This document shows, in pieces, positions 35,093 through 50,000 of a DNA stretch of 64,000 nucleotides. A program made the position numbers and the translations under genes. The notes beneath the pieces were generated by a model. It did no database searches. It saw nothing but the letters and a program-made list of their open reading frames with translations, and was not told the origin of the DNA. The number at the start of each line of letters is the position of its first letter. Position 1 is the first letter of the stretch. The DNA is from Owenia fusiformis (taxonomy: Eukaryota > Annelida > Polychaeta > Sabellida > Oweniidae), in NCBI GenBank assembly GCA_903813345.2, contig CAIIXF020000008.1, positions 16,290,822 through 16,354,821 on the forward strand. Direction: 5' to 3'.

Positions 35093-38000
35093 TAGACAGG
35101 TTCCAATTTCAGAATATCTCAAGGGAAAGACTTTTTGAGGCATTTTTTAGAAAAAGCAACAGACCTATTTTTTCTGGATCAGTTTTTTATGCTGATAAAG
35201 ATATAAAAATATGACAGCTCAACGGGGTGGTCACGACACTGCATTTTAGCGTTTTTACCCCCCTAGGAAATTATCTTAGGGGGTACTATAATATTAGTTC
35301 ATAACTCAAAGGATATATAAACTATTGTTCTGAGTTCTACAGCATACATTGTTAGTACAGAGATGAATACTATCCTAAAGTTATAGGTTGATATCTTTGT
35401 TGGTTTCGGAAAAATACAATTAATTAGAAAAAATATGCAATTTTTGTCATTTTTTTTCTTGCTTATTTTATATTTGTAGCTTCAAGCAAAATATGATAAC
35501 TTTAACAGCTCAAAGTAGTATTCTAACAACATTCCCAAGCTATGTTTGATATTGTAATACATCTATTATAGTGATGAAGTACTATTTTGTAATTTTAATA
35601 TGACTTTATAATGCCCTACCCCTGGTAAATAGAAGAAAGTTGGTGTGGTTTTCTTCTGGTTTTAACATTTTATTGACTTCTTAGTTGAAGATACAATCAA
35701 TTCTGTCAGTTAACCATGAATACCTTTTCAATGGTTAACTATTCCCATGAATAGAGGGTTGGGACCTCAAAAATACCAGAACTGTTAAGTGGCATCCTTG
35801 GGCATCCCTCTTCAGAGCATTTTCCTTATACTCCGATGAAATCTGCAGGGGATACTGAATTCAAATTTTCAGGATTTGGTCCTGGTATGATACGTAATCT
35901 GTATGACAAAAATTACAAAAAGAAAAAACTTTGTTGCCATAGTAACAAGAATACCACACTATTTGTTTCCTAAGAAATGTGTTTTAAGAGGTTTTGTCAT
36001 TCTCTTCATATTTTTAATTCTAAATATGTCTATAATGTGGGATGATTAGAATTATGGTAAAGTAATCTTTTCTATTGTTTTATTGTTCTCTAAAACAGAA
36101 GTTGCTAAGGCACATAGATATATAGATCATAGAAAAATGCTGGGATGATCGCTCTATTTGTCAGGAAATTAAAATGGAGACTGAAAAATGAGTTTCTTCC
36201 CACTGAATAGCAATTAATTTGGTAGACCATGGCTGACACGCACAAGAGAAAACGTTTATCAGTTCTACGTATGTCATTGTGTTGTTATTTTTTTTTTATT
36301 TATCGTGGTCTAGGACTTATAACACCTAATGCCGAGTCTTCTCCAACTGCAAAGGAAGGCAAGATTTTAATAATGAACATTCATATTACTCAACAAATAT
36401 GGCATAAGACAATGATGAGGAAACTCTGAGGGAAAATTAGACGAAACATTAATGTGAGTGGTCCAAAAATAACACTAACATGTTTTGGAAAGTTATGCTC
36501 TCGGGTGAATCAGTGCTCATTTAAGGATAGTCTGAATCAGGTGAATTTTTTAACTTAATTGTACCCCTCCCCCAAACCCCCCAAATTTTGACGAAATTGT
36601 CGAAAAGTGGCAAACAACATTCATTAAAGTTCAATATGGCTATTTCGCTTCTATGTCATAAAGATATGATACGATCTCAGGTCAATCAATAAATTTCACA
36701 AGTGACACTCTATCTTATGAAGAAAATACTACCGTATATTTGAAGACATGTCAAAAATTTGGTGGAAATAAATTGTGTCACTCCTGATTTGACCTGCAAA
36801 TGTTCAGGTAAGTTATCACAAACAATTTCAGACAGTTATATCTTTGATTATGGCTATTTCCTGACCATGAAGACAGGTATACTGGGATAATAAAGTCAAT
36901 CGGACTCGGAGATATTTCACTAGGCTAGCAATCAACCCTTCAATATATTTTTTCAAAGTTGTTGACCTCATTTTCACCAAAAATGCAATCATTTTAACAA
37001 TGTTTCATGCATTACTATTCTTTATTTTAATATATCAAATAGCTCCTGAAACGAAAACTGAATTCCCCTAAGATTAGTGTTCCCCATGTTATTTCCCCTT
37101 TGAAAAAATTCATGCTATCCATTGGTTTCAGTTCATTTTGGTCATCCAAATTCAGTGTCTTTAAAGTACCTGGAGCAATCCACTTTTCCTCTTAGGAAAA
37201 AGAACATGTCTCAAAGCATATTCTAATTATGCATTCAACAATATAATTAAAGGTTGCATCTTTGGTAAAAACTAGGTCATCATTTTTAGTAAAAAGTATG
37301 TTGATTGGGCCATTCCCTTTAATATCACTTAGGTCTGATTAATCATTATATTTACTTTTCTTGAAGATAATGAATAGATCTAAAAGATATACCTATGTTC
37401 ATGGTCAGAAAATATTCATAATTCAAGTTAGAATTGACCTTTTTCTATATAAACGAAAAATAGAGGGCATCATGGGTATTGGTAGAGCTTGGGTAGGGCT
37501 AGAATACATGTAAATGTATTGCCAGAGTCACTTAATTTCTTGATTTAAGAAGTAATTCCATTTGGATCAACTTAAAACATCATTGGAATGTAACTTTATG
37601 ATCTTATTGACATGTGGATTGTGATTTCACATTGAAATTGTGATCCTTGGAAGAGTAAATGAACTTTTTAAGGTTTTTCAGCATTGTGTCAATGGGGATT
37701 TAGCCCGACCTTTTTTAGACAACCAGTAAATCATTAGAATTTGAATAATGGTAAATTACAGTGCAAATCAAAGTTGTTTTGATAGAGAATTACTCACAGA
37801 ATTCAAATATGCCATCAGATGGAAGAAAACATTAGTTTTTAATGGTTAAAAATGCAGATCTCCTAAAATCTCATTAAAAACAAGACCTTAACGAGATTTC
37901 AAAGCTATATGGAAAAAGGACCAATGGTCTGAAGTTGTTTGCGATAACCTACATGCTCATTTATAACATTATTATGTAAATACTATCAAATGCTTTAGTC

Positions 38001-39184
38001 ATGACAGTTGAAGTAAACTGAAGTCTTGGTATTTAAATGCAGAATCAGATATATGTAGAGTAAACAAAATTGAAAGCAACATGTACAGTTGACAGTACAG
38101 TGTGATGCAACATCGGTGGGAAAGTCATCTTTGGTTAATAAAAAGATTCTTAGCTACTTTTCTAACATCTGGCTGTGATGCATCATGGCTTAATGAGGAC
38201 TCTGCTATATGGTCAGATGATGAGAACTAACAGTTTTACGGAACTTTTGCCATGTTTTGCACATTGTAAATGCCCCTTCTGAATGGGTTGTAAAGGTATA
38301 TACCAGGAGGTATATATGGCTCAAATGACTCGTGCCCTAGTACATGGGGCACTGTAGTACATTACTTGTGCATGATGACCACCATAGTCTAGTTGCTCAA
38401 ATGAGATCAATTGATGATTATAATGTTTAGACTTTATGTCAATGTCCTCTCTAGTATGTGATTACACTAGATTTCATTATGATACATGTACTAAATTGAA
38501 AACTTACATATAAAATATCTTAAGTCCTATATTCTAGTAATAAATGAATTAGAATGTCACCTAACATTTGATGATGGTATAGATTTATTGATTTGGTGTC
38601 TATCAATACATTTTTCTAACTTAATGCAGCAAAATGATTAAATTCACCACATCCACTTTCTTCAATTTTCCAGGGGTAGGGGACTATAAAGTCATATTAA
38701 AATTGCAAAATAGTACTTCATAACTAAAATAGATATATTACAATACCCCATATAGCTTGGAAATGATTTTAGAATACTACTATGAGCTGTTAAAGCTGTC
38801 ATATTATGCTTGAAGCTACAAATATAAAATTGGCAAGACAAAAATTGCGTATCTTTTTCCTGTTTATTGTATTTTTTCTGAGACCAATAAGGGTATCAAC
38901 CTATAACTTTTGGATAGTATTCATATTTGTACTAGAAATGTATGGTATACAACTCAGAACAATAGCTCATATATCCTTTGAGTTATGAACTAGTTTCATA
39001 GTACCCCCTAGAATATTTTCCTAGGGGGGTAAACATGCCAAAATTCAGTGTCGTGACCACCCCGTTGAGCTGTCATCTTTTAATATCTTTATCAGCATGA
39101 AAAACTGATCGAGTAAAAATAGGTCTGTTGCTTTTTCTAAAAAATGCCTCAAAAACTTGAATTATTAGAATTGGAACCTGTCTA
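35093..39184. mobile_element. 4.1-kb element with terminal inverted repeats of about 550 bp
   Basis: TAGACAGGTTCCAATT at 35093 is matched in reverse complement ending at 39184. Pairing continues through 'gaggcattttttagaaaaag', 'gacagctcaacggggtggtc' and 'ttacccccctagg' to about 35650 on the left and about 38645 on the right. The centre (about 3 kb) is AT-rich and mostly without recognisable genes. A short open stretch near 38106-38231 ('TSGCDASWLNEDSAIWSDDE') may be a coding remnant. No clear target duplication is seen. It lies between the two host genes. Confidence 0.8.
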
Positions 39185-39446
39185 ATACAGATTACATGTA
39201 TATTGCACTTGAAAAAAAGAATTTTAATTAATCCACATTTTCTAGAATGCATTTTCTGAATATAAGTGCTTGTCTCGGCCAAGTTACAAATGGTGTGTTG
39301 TAAATACAACTACAACCCTTAATTATCCAAAGCTACTACATGGTATAGAAGTTAAAATTTCAAACAGAAAACCCGTGTTACTTCAGTACACTTTTGATCC
39401 AATTTAAAGCAGGACCTTACGCTAAAATGCAATAGTATAAGTTATT

Positions 39447-39688
39447 GAATGATTAGAAGTGCAATACAAGATATATTCTGCTCTTGAAATTCCGTATTGG
39501 AATGAGACGAAGTCGAGTGCCAATACAGAATATCGAGACAGAATTTATCCTGTATTGCACTTCAAATCATTCTATAACGTTGTTATCGTGTGATCCTCTG
39601 TATTGCTACTGAGAATGTCCCCTCCGTACCAATATTTTCTGTATTGCGATGGAGATGATCAGTGGGGACAATCTCAGTAGCAATACAG
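39447..39688. repeat. Two adjacent imperfect stem-loops
   Basis: 'gaatgattagaagtgcaata' (39447 on) pairs with 39549-39572. Then 'ctgtattgctactgagaatg' (39598 on) pairs with 39664-39688. Both arms contain 'caatac/gtattg'. They may be two halves of a palindromic MITE. Confidence 0.65.
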
Positions 39689-40593
39689 ATTGGTACAGCA
39701 CAAGAACTGACCAATCAGAAGGCTTCATTTTACAGATCATACGATAATTTAACATATATTATTTTTACATTTTCAAACAACTGATAAGATCACTAATGCT
39801 TAAAACATCCTTCCACCAGTTCACGCGTCATGCCATATACTACTTGAGTCTATGAAATTGAAGGATCGATCCTCATAATGACTCCTTTAAAGTGAGTATT
39901 TGTACATAACATTTCCCTTATTTATTCATCATTGTATATTCTCTCAGGATATCACTGTATGTACCTAGGCACAACCCATGATTGCAATTTAACAAAGATT
40001 CTACTTTAAGAAACAGTCTCTTCCAAAGACAAACAAATGAAGATATGCAAATATAAGAGCAGAGCACTACATGTAATTGTTTACATTTACCCTATTTTTT
40101 ATAATGATGATATTTAGACATATACAAATCACATTAACTGCACATATATTTATATTTCTAATATTTGAATATTGCTTTGATTTCTATTTAAGAAAAATAT
40201 ACTTATTTCTCTTGTATTTGCAGATAGTATTTACACAAACCCCTGAAAATACAGAGGTAGGAATATACAAATACAATATATGGACACAACATGTCCCGGA
40301 TATTTGCCCTTGAATTTAAATTAATTTTTTTCCAGCTTTTCTATTGTGTCATATCAAAGAGTGTGAAACTTGCAGATATTACTGTTAACCAGATACTTGT
40401 ACAATATACATGTACATGTACTTGTACGATTTCATGCAAATTTATGGAGTAGTCAGTAATGATCTAACAGGGCTGAAATATTATTTTCAGTTTTGGATGT
40501 GGTGGCCATTTTGAAAACAGGCGAGCTTTTTTAAAATAAAATATGTTGGCATAAAATGACATTTCTACATTTCTTACAACATGATTCAAATTA
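39689..40593 (-). other. 3' flank of the TJAP1-like gene
   Basis: AT-rich sequence downstream of the minus-strand stop codon. TTTATT at 39920-39925 (AATAAA on the minus strand) is one candidate polyadenylation signal. No plus-strand gene is supported. Confidence 0.35.
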
Positions 40594-41001
40594 TCAGATC
40601 TCTGTTTCAATTGAGTTCTGCCGTGTGCGTCCACTCCTGTGAATATTGTAAAATTCCCGATATTCCGATGATTTTGAAACATTGGAAACTACAGTCTGAA
40701 CTTCTTTATCGAGCACCATAAAATCTCCTTTACATTTTTGACAAACATACAATCTTCGTGGTTTCCTCTTTGGTGATGGATGAGTCAATACTTTGGCTAT
40801 TAACGTCATTGGAACTGTATCAGTGTTCCTTATCTCCTCACTTTGTGAAGGCACTTTCTGATATACCATAGCTGTTGGAGGAAAGGTGGGCATTGGAAGA
40901 CGTATAGTTCTAGTTTCAACCTGCCTAGGGTCATCTTCAAGGTTGAGTATTTGTTCCCGAGTCATATGAGATTTTACACGCTCCTGTAGATCTAGAGGCA
41001 A
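40594..41001 (-). CDS. TJAP1: TJAP1-like gene, last coding exon
   Basis: 408 bases: the acceptor 'ctttttttgcag' precedes base 41001, phase 0, 135 codons, then TGA at 40596-40594. It begins 'LPLDLQERVKSHMTREQIL', continuing the conserved Pilt-family block, then an S/T/P-rich middle and 'KRKPRRLYVCQKCKGDFMV' with a CxxC pair. The C-terminus is 'RTRQNSIETEI', not obviously a PDZ ligand class I. Nothing is broken. Confidence 0.85.
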   Translation of the reverse strand: MPLDLQERVKSHMTREQILNLEDDPRQVETRTIRLPMPTFPPTAMVYQKVPSQSEEIRNTDTVPMTLIAKVLTHPSPKRKPRRLYVCQKCKGDFMVLDKEVQTVVSNVSKSSEYREFYNIHRSGRTRQNSIETEI

Positions 41002-44000
41002 CTGCAAAAAAAGAATGAGAAACGTTATACATTTTTATTTCATTATTTTTCCAATTCATTTCTAAGTTAGGCTTGTGTGTATTAAAACTTATTTGTATGC
41101 CCTTTAGCCAATGGGAGTCTGACCAACTTGAGGATCCCACTTGATTGGTCTTCTCAAAACTTTAGATTGTTGATGATGCCAATATGAGGCTTTTTCAATG
41201 TCATTGGTACATGTACATGTGTGCATAATGAACATGCTACAGGCTAGGCAACATTAGAACACAGACACACAATGACCAACAGACCATCCGAACCACCTTA
41301 AAAGGTTTTTAAGGCTGATGTTAGATATAGCGCAAGATAAGCAACTTTGAGGAGGGTTTGAAATCCATTTTGCTTTGCCATCCAACATTTCCCAGTTTTT
41401 TACATTATCATGTGGTTTACCTTAAACATTTACACATTGGTTTTTTCATCCTAAATTTTAATTTCCATATTGAACAGTTTATGGGGATTTTTGGACCTTT
41501 AGCTCAATTCATAAATGACAATGTTTCCTAATGAAATTGAAACTCCCAGTTTATATACTACTTACAGTGTTCAAGCGGTGTGCCACAAAGTTTGAAGGTT
41601 TACATTGGAGTAGCTGGACTGCTGCGTTACAATCTGTTCTATACTTCTCCTAAAACAGACATGTAAAGGCATGTTATAAGTTATATACATACATGTATTA
41701 CATACCTAGCGAAGCATTTGTATGGAAGTCAATGGAGCTGAAGGACGGCTATATATTCCTGTATAGCCGCCAAACTTTTTACCATGACAATTGGTCCGTC
41801 GTAAATATAACCCTCGCAAGCTCGGGCTATATTGACGTCAGACCTCAGGCATATATTCAATGATAGGGACATAATGGCTAGTATAACGTCATATATTTCT
41901 AAATCATAGGTATATATATTCATATACATGTAGAGTCATATTAAATGCACTATAAGATGCACTGAGATAAAGCTAAAGTTACTGGAATGCCATTTCAAAT
42001 ATGAATACCATTTCTTTTTTCTCAAACATTTTATAAAAGGAATAACCCAGATGCGAGTAGAAATAATCTTGATTTACGTCATTAAAAATTCAAAATTCAG
42101 TCAAAGTAATATCATATTTGAAATCTACATGTAAAATTACATCTAGAAATGTGGTTTTAAAAAGTGTTTATCAACTTTGAAAAATTGATTTTTTTTGAAA
42201 ATGTGACTTCTAGCTCGGGGAGATTCCCCATAGACCCCATGCTATAAAATCACAAAAAATGAAATATCTTTTCTTTTAGTGGACCGATAATATTTTGCTT
42301 TACTGGACATATTTTCATTAGTATAAGTATCAGGCACATAAGGGTTATATGAAAATTGAGCCACTCAAATTGATAATATTCAAGTTTGAGGGAACTTTCT
42401 TATATACCTGCCATGTTAATTGACCCGAATCAGCCACCTGGTGGTGAAACTGGTAACTACCTACTCGCATTTGGGTAATTAAGGAATATTTTAATATACA
42501 ATGTACATGTAGAATTTCATTTAGGTTCTTGTAAAGGGGGCAGCACTTAAAAAGTTAACACTGTACAAAAACTGGGCATCACCAAACTCTGTTATTCTGG
42601 AAAACTTATCTCTGATTTCATTGAAATCTCAAGTAACACATTTCAAAACATGCCCTCATGCAGAGATTAAAAAGATTAAGAAGTTGAAGAAATAAAAGGT
42701 GTTATTGTTAAACTTGATACGAAATAAATGTGATCTTAACAGAATCTAGTGACATACATTTTCCTCTTCTAGTTCACATATTGAAACCTTGGCATCAATC
42801 AAGCGTGACTGGATTGCGGTGATATCTTTCTGGAGTGAAGTCTTTTCATCATCAAACTTGATGACAATTGAAAGCAGCTTCTCTTCAAGATTTTGGTTGA
42901 CTTTCTGAACTGTTTTATATGCCTCAAATAATCTGCAATAAAAATAAAAAATACAATTATAAATTATTGTATTGTCACAATATTGAGAGCAATTACAAAA
43001 GTGCCAGTAGTTATATGATTGCGAAAATCAAAATCATTTCTACTTGCATCTAGTCTTTTGAATTGAGGGTCTATTTTAAAGTATACCAGACTTTTGTCCT
43101 TCAAACCTAAAGGCAGTTAGTGCAGCTAATGCCATACTTTGGAGTATAGCTAAAAATCAATGTTTTTGAATTCCCAAAATAATTCAATGGCTATCTTGAA
43201 AATTACTTCTCGAGCCCTATGCCTATAAGGCACATAAAATCTGAATCTGAAATTTGACAACTGTTTTTTTTATTTCAAAATATTATATTTCTTTATGAAA
43301 AGGTGGTGGCCATTTTAAATCTGATAACTGGTATTAAAGTTATCAAAAGTGATATTGTTTTGATGAAAAACATTGGCCATTTCGAATTTTAACCAAATAG
43401 ACCAAATGGTATTCAAGTTATCAAAGATTACATTTTTATAAAATAAGGTATTCATTTTGAAAATCGTTCTTGAGCAGAGTCCTGATCATTATATACAAAA
43501 CTGTAAAAAAAGAGTACATTTTTTGTAAAAAAAAATGATGGCCATTTTGAACAGAGGTTATATGTCCACAAGACATTAGGGTTTAAAATTTAGATCAAGC
43601 CGTATACTATAACCAATGAGTTATCAATCGTTTCATTTTTTCAGGAAAAAAATGGTGATCGTTTTGAAAGTAGTCGTCATCTTAAATATTCCTTCTTGAG
43701 CAGGGCTCTTATGTTCTTAAATTATCAGGGTTATAAAATTTGAACTGAATCAGTTGACTGACATCTTAAATATTACAGTTTTTACAAAAATTGTAGTTAT
43801 TTTGAATTGAGTGGCATAATGAATAATTTTCTTGAGCAGAGGTCCAATGCCTATTAGGCATCAGTCTATTAAATTTGACCCAAATCCATCAACAAATATT
43901 TGAGCTATTACCCTGCAAATGAACGAACAGAGAAACTTCATATGGTACGATAATTATGATTTTACCACTACCACTGGAACGCACGATAAATCATTTGGAT

Positions 44001-47000
44001 TGAACCCCTACAACATCTAAGACTAACAATTTTAACGGCAGATGTGAATTATTTCAAATGATATCTTAAGATTAATTGTGATATTTCCTTAATGATGTGG
44101 GTAGAATGAATGCATGCAGGATGTGACATCATTTTTAATATTAAACATTCTATTAACAATATTAAATGAAAACTATTTATATAAGATTGAATGTGGGGCT
44201 GTAAGAGGCAATGTTCATCATGTATTAGAACTGCAACAAAGACGATGGGAATGATGTCCAATTATAATACAGCCGTAGAAAAACAAAAGTCAATTTCATT
44301 ATGGCTTAACCCCCCCCCCCCCCCTCTATCACGAAAATGTGAATTTGTCCTTTACTTGATTCCAGTTTTATTATAGAATAATAAAAGATACAGCGTTTTG
44401 TGCTCATCAATTAGCAGCGTAAAAGCTGGAAGTCGAAAGCATTCCCATGCTTTTAGTCTAGAGAACACCTCTTACATTTGATATACACATCAATAAATGT
44501 TTCACATGAATTATATGTATTGTTTGGCTTCTGATTTTATCTCTACTATAGATGAACAGGCATTATATTATTTACATTCTTGGAGACAAAAATTGTTTAC
44601 CCCTCACCCTTATAAAATAAATTTAGTTCTTCCAAAACTTCTGGACTTTTGGACACCATTCTTTGATACGGTGGATTTCGCCAAATATACTCCATTGGAT
44701 TCTATTCTCCCGACTACCAAAGACTTAAATTTTAATTTATATCACTGGACAGAATAAAAAGTCAAAAAGTGCCCAAAAACTATAAGTATTAGAGCCATAA
44801 AATAATTCCTAATATACATGTACAAGGAAATATATGTAAAAATAATGTTTCAAAAAATAAATGATCAAATAGCAAACAGAAAAAAATATTCTTAAAGAAT
44901 ACTCCATATTCATTATTTTTAGGGTAATTTAGGGTTATTTTAGGGTAATAATGGTTAACATTCCATCAAGAACTAATACTAACAAATAATAAGTAAATTG
45001 CCTTTTCAAGAAGAAAGTTTATTCTGTCATTCTATACGAGAAGATATTGATTTGCCATCTTTCCAATTAACTCCTGCATTGCCAAATAAGAAAAAATGGT
45101 TTTCAGTTACATTATTAAAGCCATTAGTGAATAGCTCAGTTGAAGTCATGGTGATACATATCTTACATCTGCAAATATAGTACCCAGTCTTATAGTATGT
45201 GTTATATATCATTTTAAAGATAAAATATCATAAAGAAAGAATGATAGGTTACATTCATGCCACAATTTTGAATCCAAATATTTAGCAGTAAAGTAGCCAT
45301 AAAGGTCCACATTATCAAAAAGTTGAGGATTTTTGGTATTACTGAAAATATATGTCTTATGTACTTTTGGAATCTTATGATCATAACCATCGCCCTGCTG
45401 TTAATTCCAGATATACATTCGGATTTACTAGACCCCCTCTTATGTTGGTGTGCATATTACAATGTAAATTATAAATCATATGAACTTGTAACTGAGGCTG
45501 GAGGCCTGGTTTGAATTAGGACACAATTATTTTGGGAGTTATCCAATTATTCTGAAAAATAGCCATGTAGCATATAGAATGCACAAAGAGAATTGCTATC
45601 ACTTTCATTTTAGGATATAATCAACAAAATGCCAGGCACCCTTTCCTGAAAATTCTAGCTGGTATTAAAGAACTTATTGAAAAGGACATGATGAATTGTG
45701 CGACATCATGACGTATAATGAAGTATTTACTTCATCAATCAAACTGTTATCATTCATAGAATATTGAATTACATATACAGTAAATTGTGTTTATCAATAC
45801 CTAAGAAATCCAGTAATACTACTGATGAATTGAAGATATTACAATTTTTGAAATCTACAAAGAAATTACAAAATTTGTCATACGGTTAATATTTTTCATT
45901 AAACTTCCACACCAGAAATTAATAGGCCTATATGAAAAAGTAATGTACATTACAATCCCTTTTTCAAGTTCATTAGCAAGAGTTAAATAAATGAAAGTAA
46001 AATTGGTTGTCATAGTGATACAATAACTGAATATGATCTCTAGGTAGATGCAACATACTCTGCAAACAGATAATTCAGCCTGTTTCAGATGATTAATCTC
46101 ACTAAAAGCCTGCAAGACTATCCCGATCTTGATGCCTATAATGCACTACCTTCTGGGTGCGACTAATTGCTTTCTTTATAGATGGGTGTTAAACCAAACA
46201 GAGCATGACAGAGCTACATGTACATTGATCATTTCCTACCCCAAATAAAGTATAAAGGTCACTGGTGAAATTCCATTATAGGGTCCACAACCTGAACTAT
46301 CCCTTGGAGTTCTAACTCAAGCATTAGATAAAGAGGGAGTCTGATAAATCAGAATGGTAACATTCTACAATGCTCAGGTCCTGAGCTAAGGGCCGGTCCA
46401 CTGGTCATTTGGTAGGTCACTTTTGATACGGACCAGCTCATTCTTTCAGTCGGAAAATAACACAGTAACTGGTCCGTAATGTCATTTTGACCAGCTGCTC
46501 TCAGAACCTAAGCTAAACTCCTGATGATGCTCCCTTTGGAGATTAGAAGTCAAAATCTAAATAAAGGGTAAATTATGTGTATAATGATAAACCATCTTCG
46601 GGTGATGACAAGTTCTTCTTGACTCGGTGAGCTATAGGTTAATTGATAATGTAAAGACTAAAGAGCTTGAGACAACATTGATTATTCAAGCGAAGGCTAA
46701 TGTAAAATGAGCTAACCTGTCATAACGATCTCGTAACTTTGTCAGGTCGTCTTGAACCTTGGATACCTCGTAATCTGTGTATGCTCGGCTTTTGTCAAAA
46801 TCCTGCTGCATCTGTGACATGTGACTATTGGCTGTTCTCAACTGTTGAGTGAGTTCCTCTATCCTATGGTGAAGGTCAAGGCTGCAAACCAAAATCATAA
46901 GGTCAATTAGGAATATTTTGAAATGGAAAATAACATTGAGTAACCATTAATTCAAGCAGGAATTGCTTCTTTCATCTTCTTTTAGGCTTAACATACAATG

Positions 47001-50000
47001 ATAAAAAGCCATGATAATTGTACATGGTAAATTAGGTTTTAATACAAGATTCTATCCTATTTTCTCTTGATAATGGCAATTAGATAGGCACCGATTCTGG
47101 TGTAAAAGTAGTTTCCTTGTTATATTCAATTTACTTAAGTAATGTTCATGAAAACATGTACATGTACAAAATTAAGCATTATGCCTCTGCAATCGTTGGT
47201 TGCCCCTATAGTCTACTAGTACCATTTTTTCTTAACCCGTATTCAAAATGGGAAAGAGGAACAAACACAGGGGCCTGATGCAAAGATAACATACCAGTGA
47301 TTTCCACCAAATTGAAAACATAACCAGTGATTTCCACCAAACTGAAAACATAACCAGTGATTTCCACCAAACTGAAAACATAACCAGTGATTTCCACCAA
47401 ACTGAAAACATAACCAGTGATTTCCACCAAACTGAAAACATAACCAGTGATTTCCACCAAATTGAAAACATAACCAGTGATTTCCACCAAACTGAAAACA
47501 TAACCAGTGATTTCCACCAAATTGAAAACATAACCAGTGATTTCCACCAAACTGAAAACATAACAAGTGATTTCCACCAAACTGAAAACATAACCAGTGA
47601 TTTCCACCAAACTGAAAACATAACCAGTGATTTCCACCAAATTGAAAACATAACCAGTGATTTCCACCAAATTGAAAACATAACCAGTGATTTCCACCAA
47701 ACTGAAAACATAACCAGTGATTTCCACCAAACTGAAAACATAACAAGTGATTTCTACCAAATTGAACCAATTTTCCCTCAAAAACTGATCGCTACACACA
47801 TAACCAGTTATTTCCGTCAAACTGAATCAATTTTCCCTCAAAAACTGATTGCTATATACATAATCAGTGATTTCTGTCAAATTGAACCAATTTTCCCACA
47901 AAAAACGAATGCTAGACCCTACTAAGGTTAAAATGTCCTTAAAGAACACTGATATAAATCATTCTGTGGTTTTGTACTTACGGAACATTATCATCCTCAT
48001 CAGAGCTTATTTTTCCAAGCATATGCATACTAATATCAATAATCCTTTCAAATTCCCAAAAGTGATACCGCAATTCAACTCCTCCTTTGTCAAATAAATT
48101 ATATCTTATTTTGATAGATCACACTTCGACAATAAAAATCCTCAAAATGATTGCATCCGTCGTGGATGATTCAAGTTATAAAGACAAAAGCGCACTGAAC
48201 AGTTTCAATGATTTTAATAGCTGCAATGATATCTATGTTTTGCTGGGCAGAATCCCTTACAATAAATCATACAGCATTTTGAGTAATTCAGCAAAAATGG
48301 CGAAATTATTTAGGAATAATATGAACATTTATGAAGGTAAACCACATATAATTCTAGTATGATAATTCAAAAATTTAAGGAATTTAGAGAAAAGAGAAAA
48401 ATGAGTAATTAAAGAATAAATACTGGTAATTATTTAGAAAGGTGGAATCAATGAATAGAACTGATTTACTGCAACTTACTACAGGCAGTTTCCAATAACC
48501 GTAACACATGCAAGATTTTCACATAATTCAAGTGTGCAATTTAGAGATAATTACAAAGACGTGACAGCCGCTAATCAGTTAAATTCTTCAATCGGATCTA
48601 TAATGACAAATGACATTGCTATTTGTAAGAAATTGTTGTCTTATGTAATGGAATATTTCATCGAATGTTTTTATATCTCAAATTCACGCTGGAAAAATAT
48701 CATCTGATGTAAGTTATAACAGTAGGGGATTAATAGAATGTGACTCATGAACAATTATTGAACACAAGATTAGTAGAATTCCAGTAATTTCTGAAATCTG
48801 AATAGATATTGATGAGAATTCGATTATCTCAATGATTTAATCAATTATAATTATAACAATTGATAAATCATTATGGTAGGTATGTATGTTCAAAGGATAG
48901 AAAAGAATGGAATAAACAAGTACTACCGTATAATTAAGAAATATAGACCGAAGAGCAGGGGTACCCCGAAACAACCGAAGGGAGTGAGGTGTTCCAAAGC
49001 TTTTGTGCTCTGAGGTCTATATTACGATTCGAATATGAAAACTCACCAAAATATTTCGAATATTCATTTAATGGTCCGCCATTACTACGGCCGGTCATTT
49101 ATGACATCACACATGACTCGTATTACAAGGAGTATTGTTCGTGAATATACCCTGGGTGAAATATTGACTTTGTTCACAGTTTAGGGAAGGCATGAATACA
49201 GTCATGTTCGAATGATGTAATAAAACATGTTGTTTGTATCTAGTTGGTATATAAGTGTAAGTTTGAGGAAATTATCACTTTTTATAAAAAAAATTACACT
49301 GAACCATGATATGCCCCGTGGTCTTATGGTTTTGTTTGTTATATTGATTCCTGTATGGTGGGGGAATTTCCCTTATGATACCTGCGCTTCAATATTTGTT
49401 ATATTTCATTAATTATGCATGCATGCTGTTATATCTATTTATTAGTACATGTAGAATAGGATTAGATAAAATATCCACTTAGCAGAATATTAGAATTTGA
49501 TACCTCATAATTATACCTCATATCCCATACCATAAACTGTTAACATTCAGTGCACTGAACATCGAAATTGCTCTTAAAATATTATATACCAAATATCGAA
49601 TGTAAAGTTAATAGGTAGGGATTTTGTCCAATTATCAACAGTGGAAAAACGAAGTTAATTTCATTATGCTTTGACCCTCCTCCTCTAATCTAATGAAATT
49701 GTAAAATTCTGATTTGTCTTTCACTTGAATATATTACCCAAGGCATTAACATGCAAAATGTTGCCAACTGCAATTTGTTACAGATGCCAACTACCAACCG
49801 CCAAACACCATCCAAAAAAAAGTTGGAGACTTAAACAATGTATCACCACTTCTGACGGTCATAAAAAACACTATTCAGCACAAGCTGTATATCACCTCCT
49901 ATATAACGTCATTATTCCAGAACTCTTGATAATTGAACATCATTCCTGAGCAAGTGTTCCCAATTTTCCTCCAGAAGCATTTAGTGGATTCTGTAGATGG

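Noticed and set aside
47291-47760. CRISPR-like direct repeats
   Set aside because: Units are contiguous without spacers and lie in a eukaryotic intron.
47206-47820. Three overlapping ORFs of 169-204 codons (minus strand)
   Set aside because: They are produced by the 30-bp minisatellite, which lacks stops in all frames.
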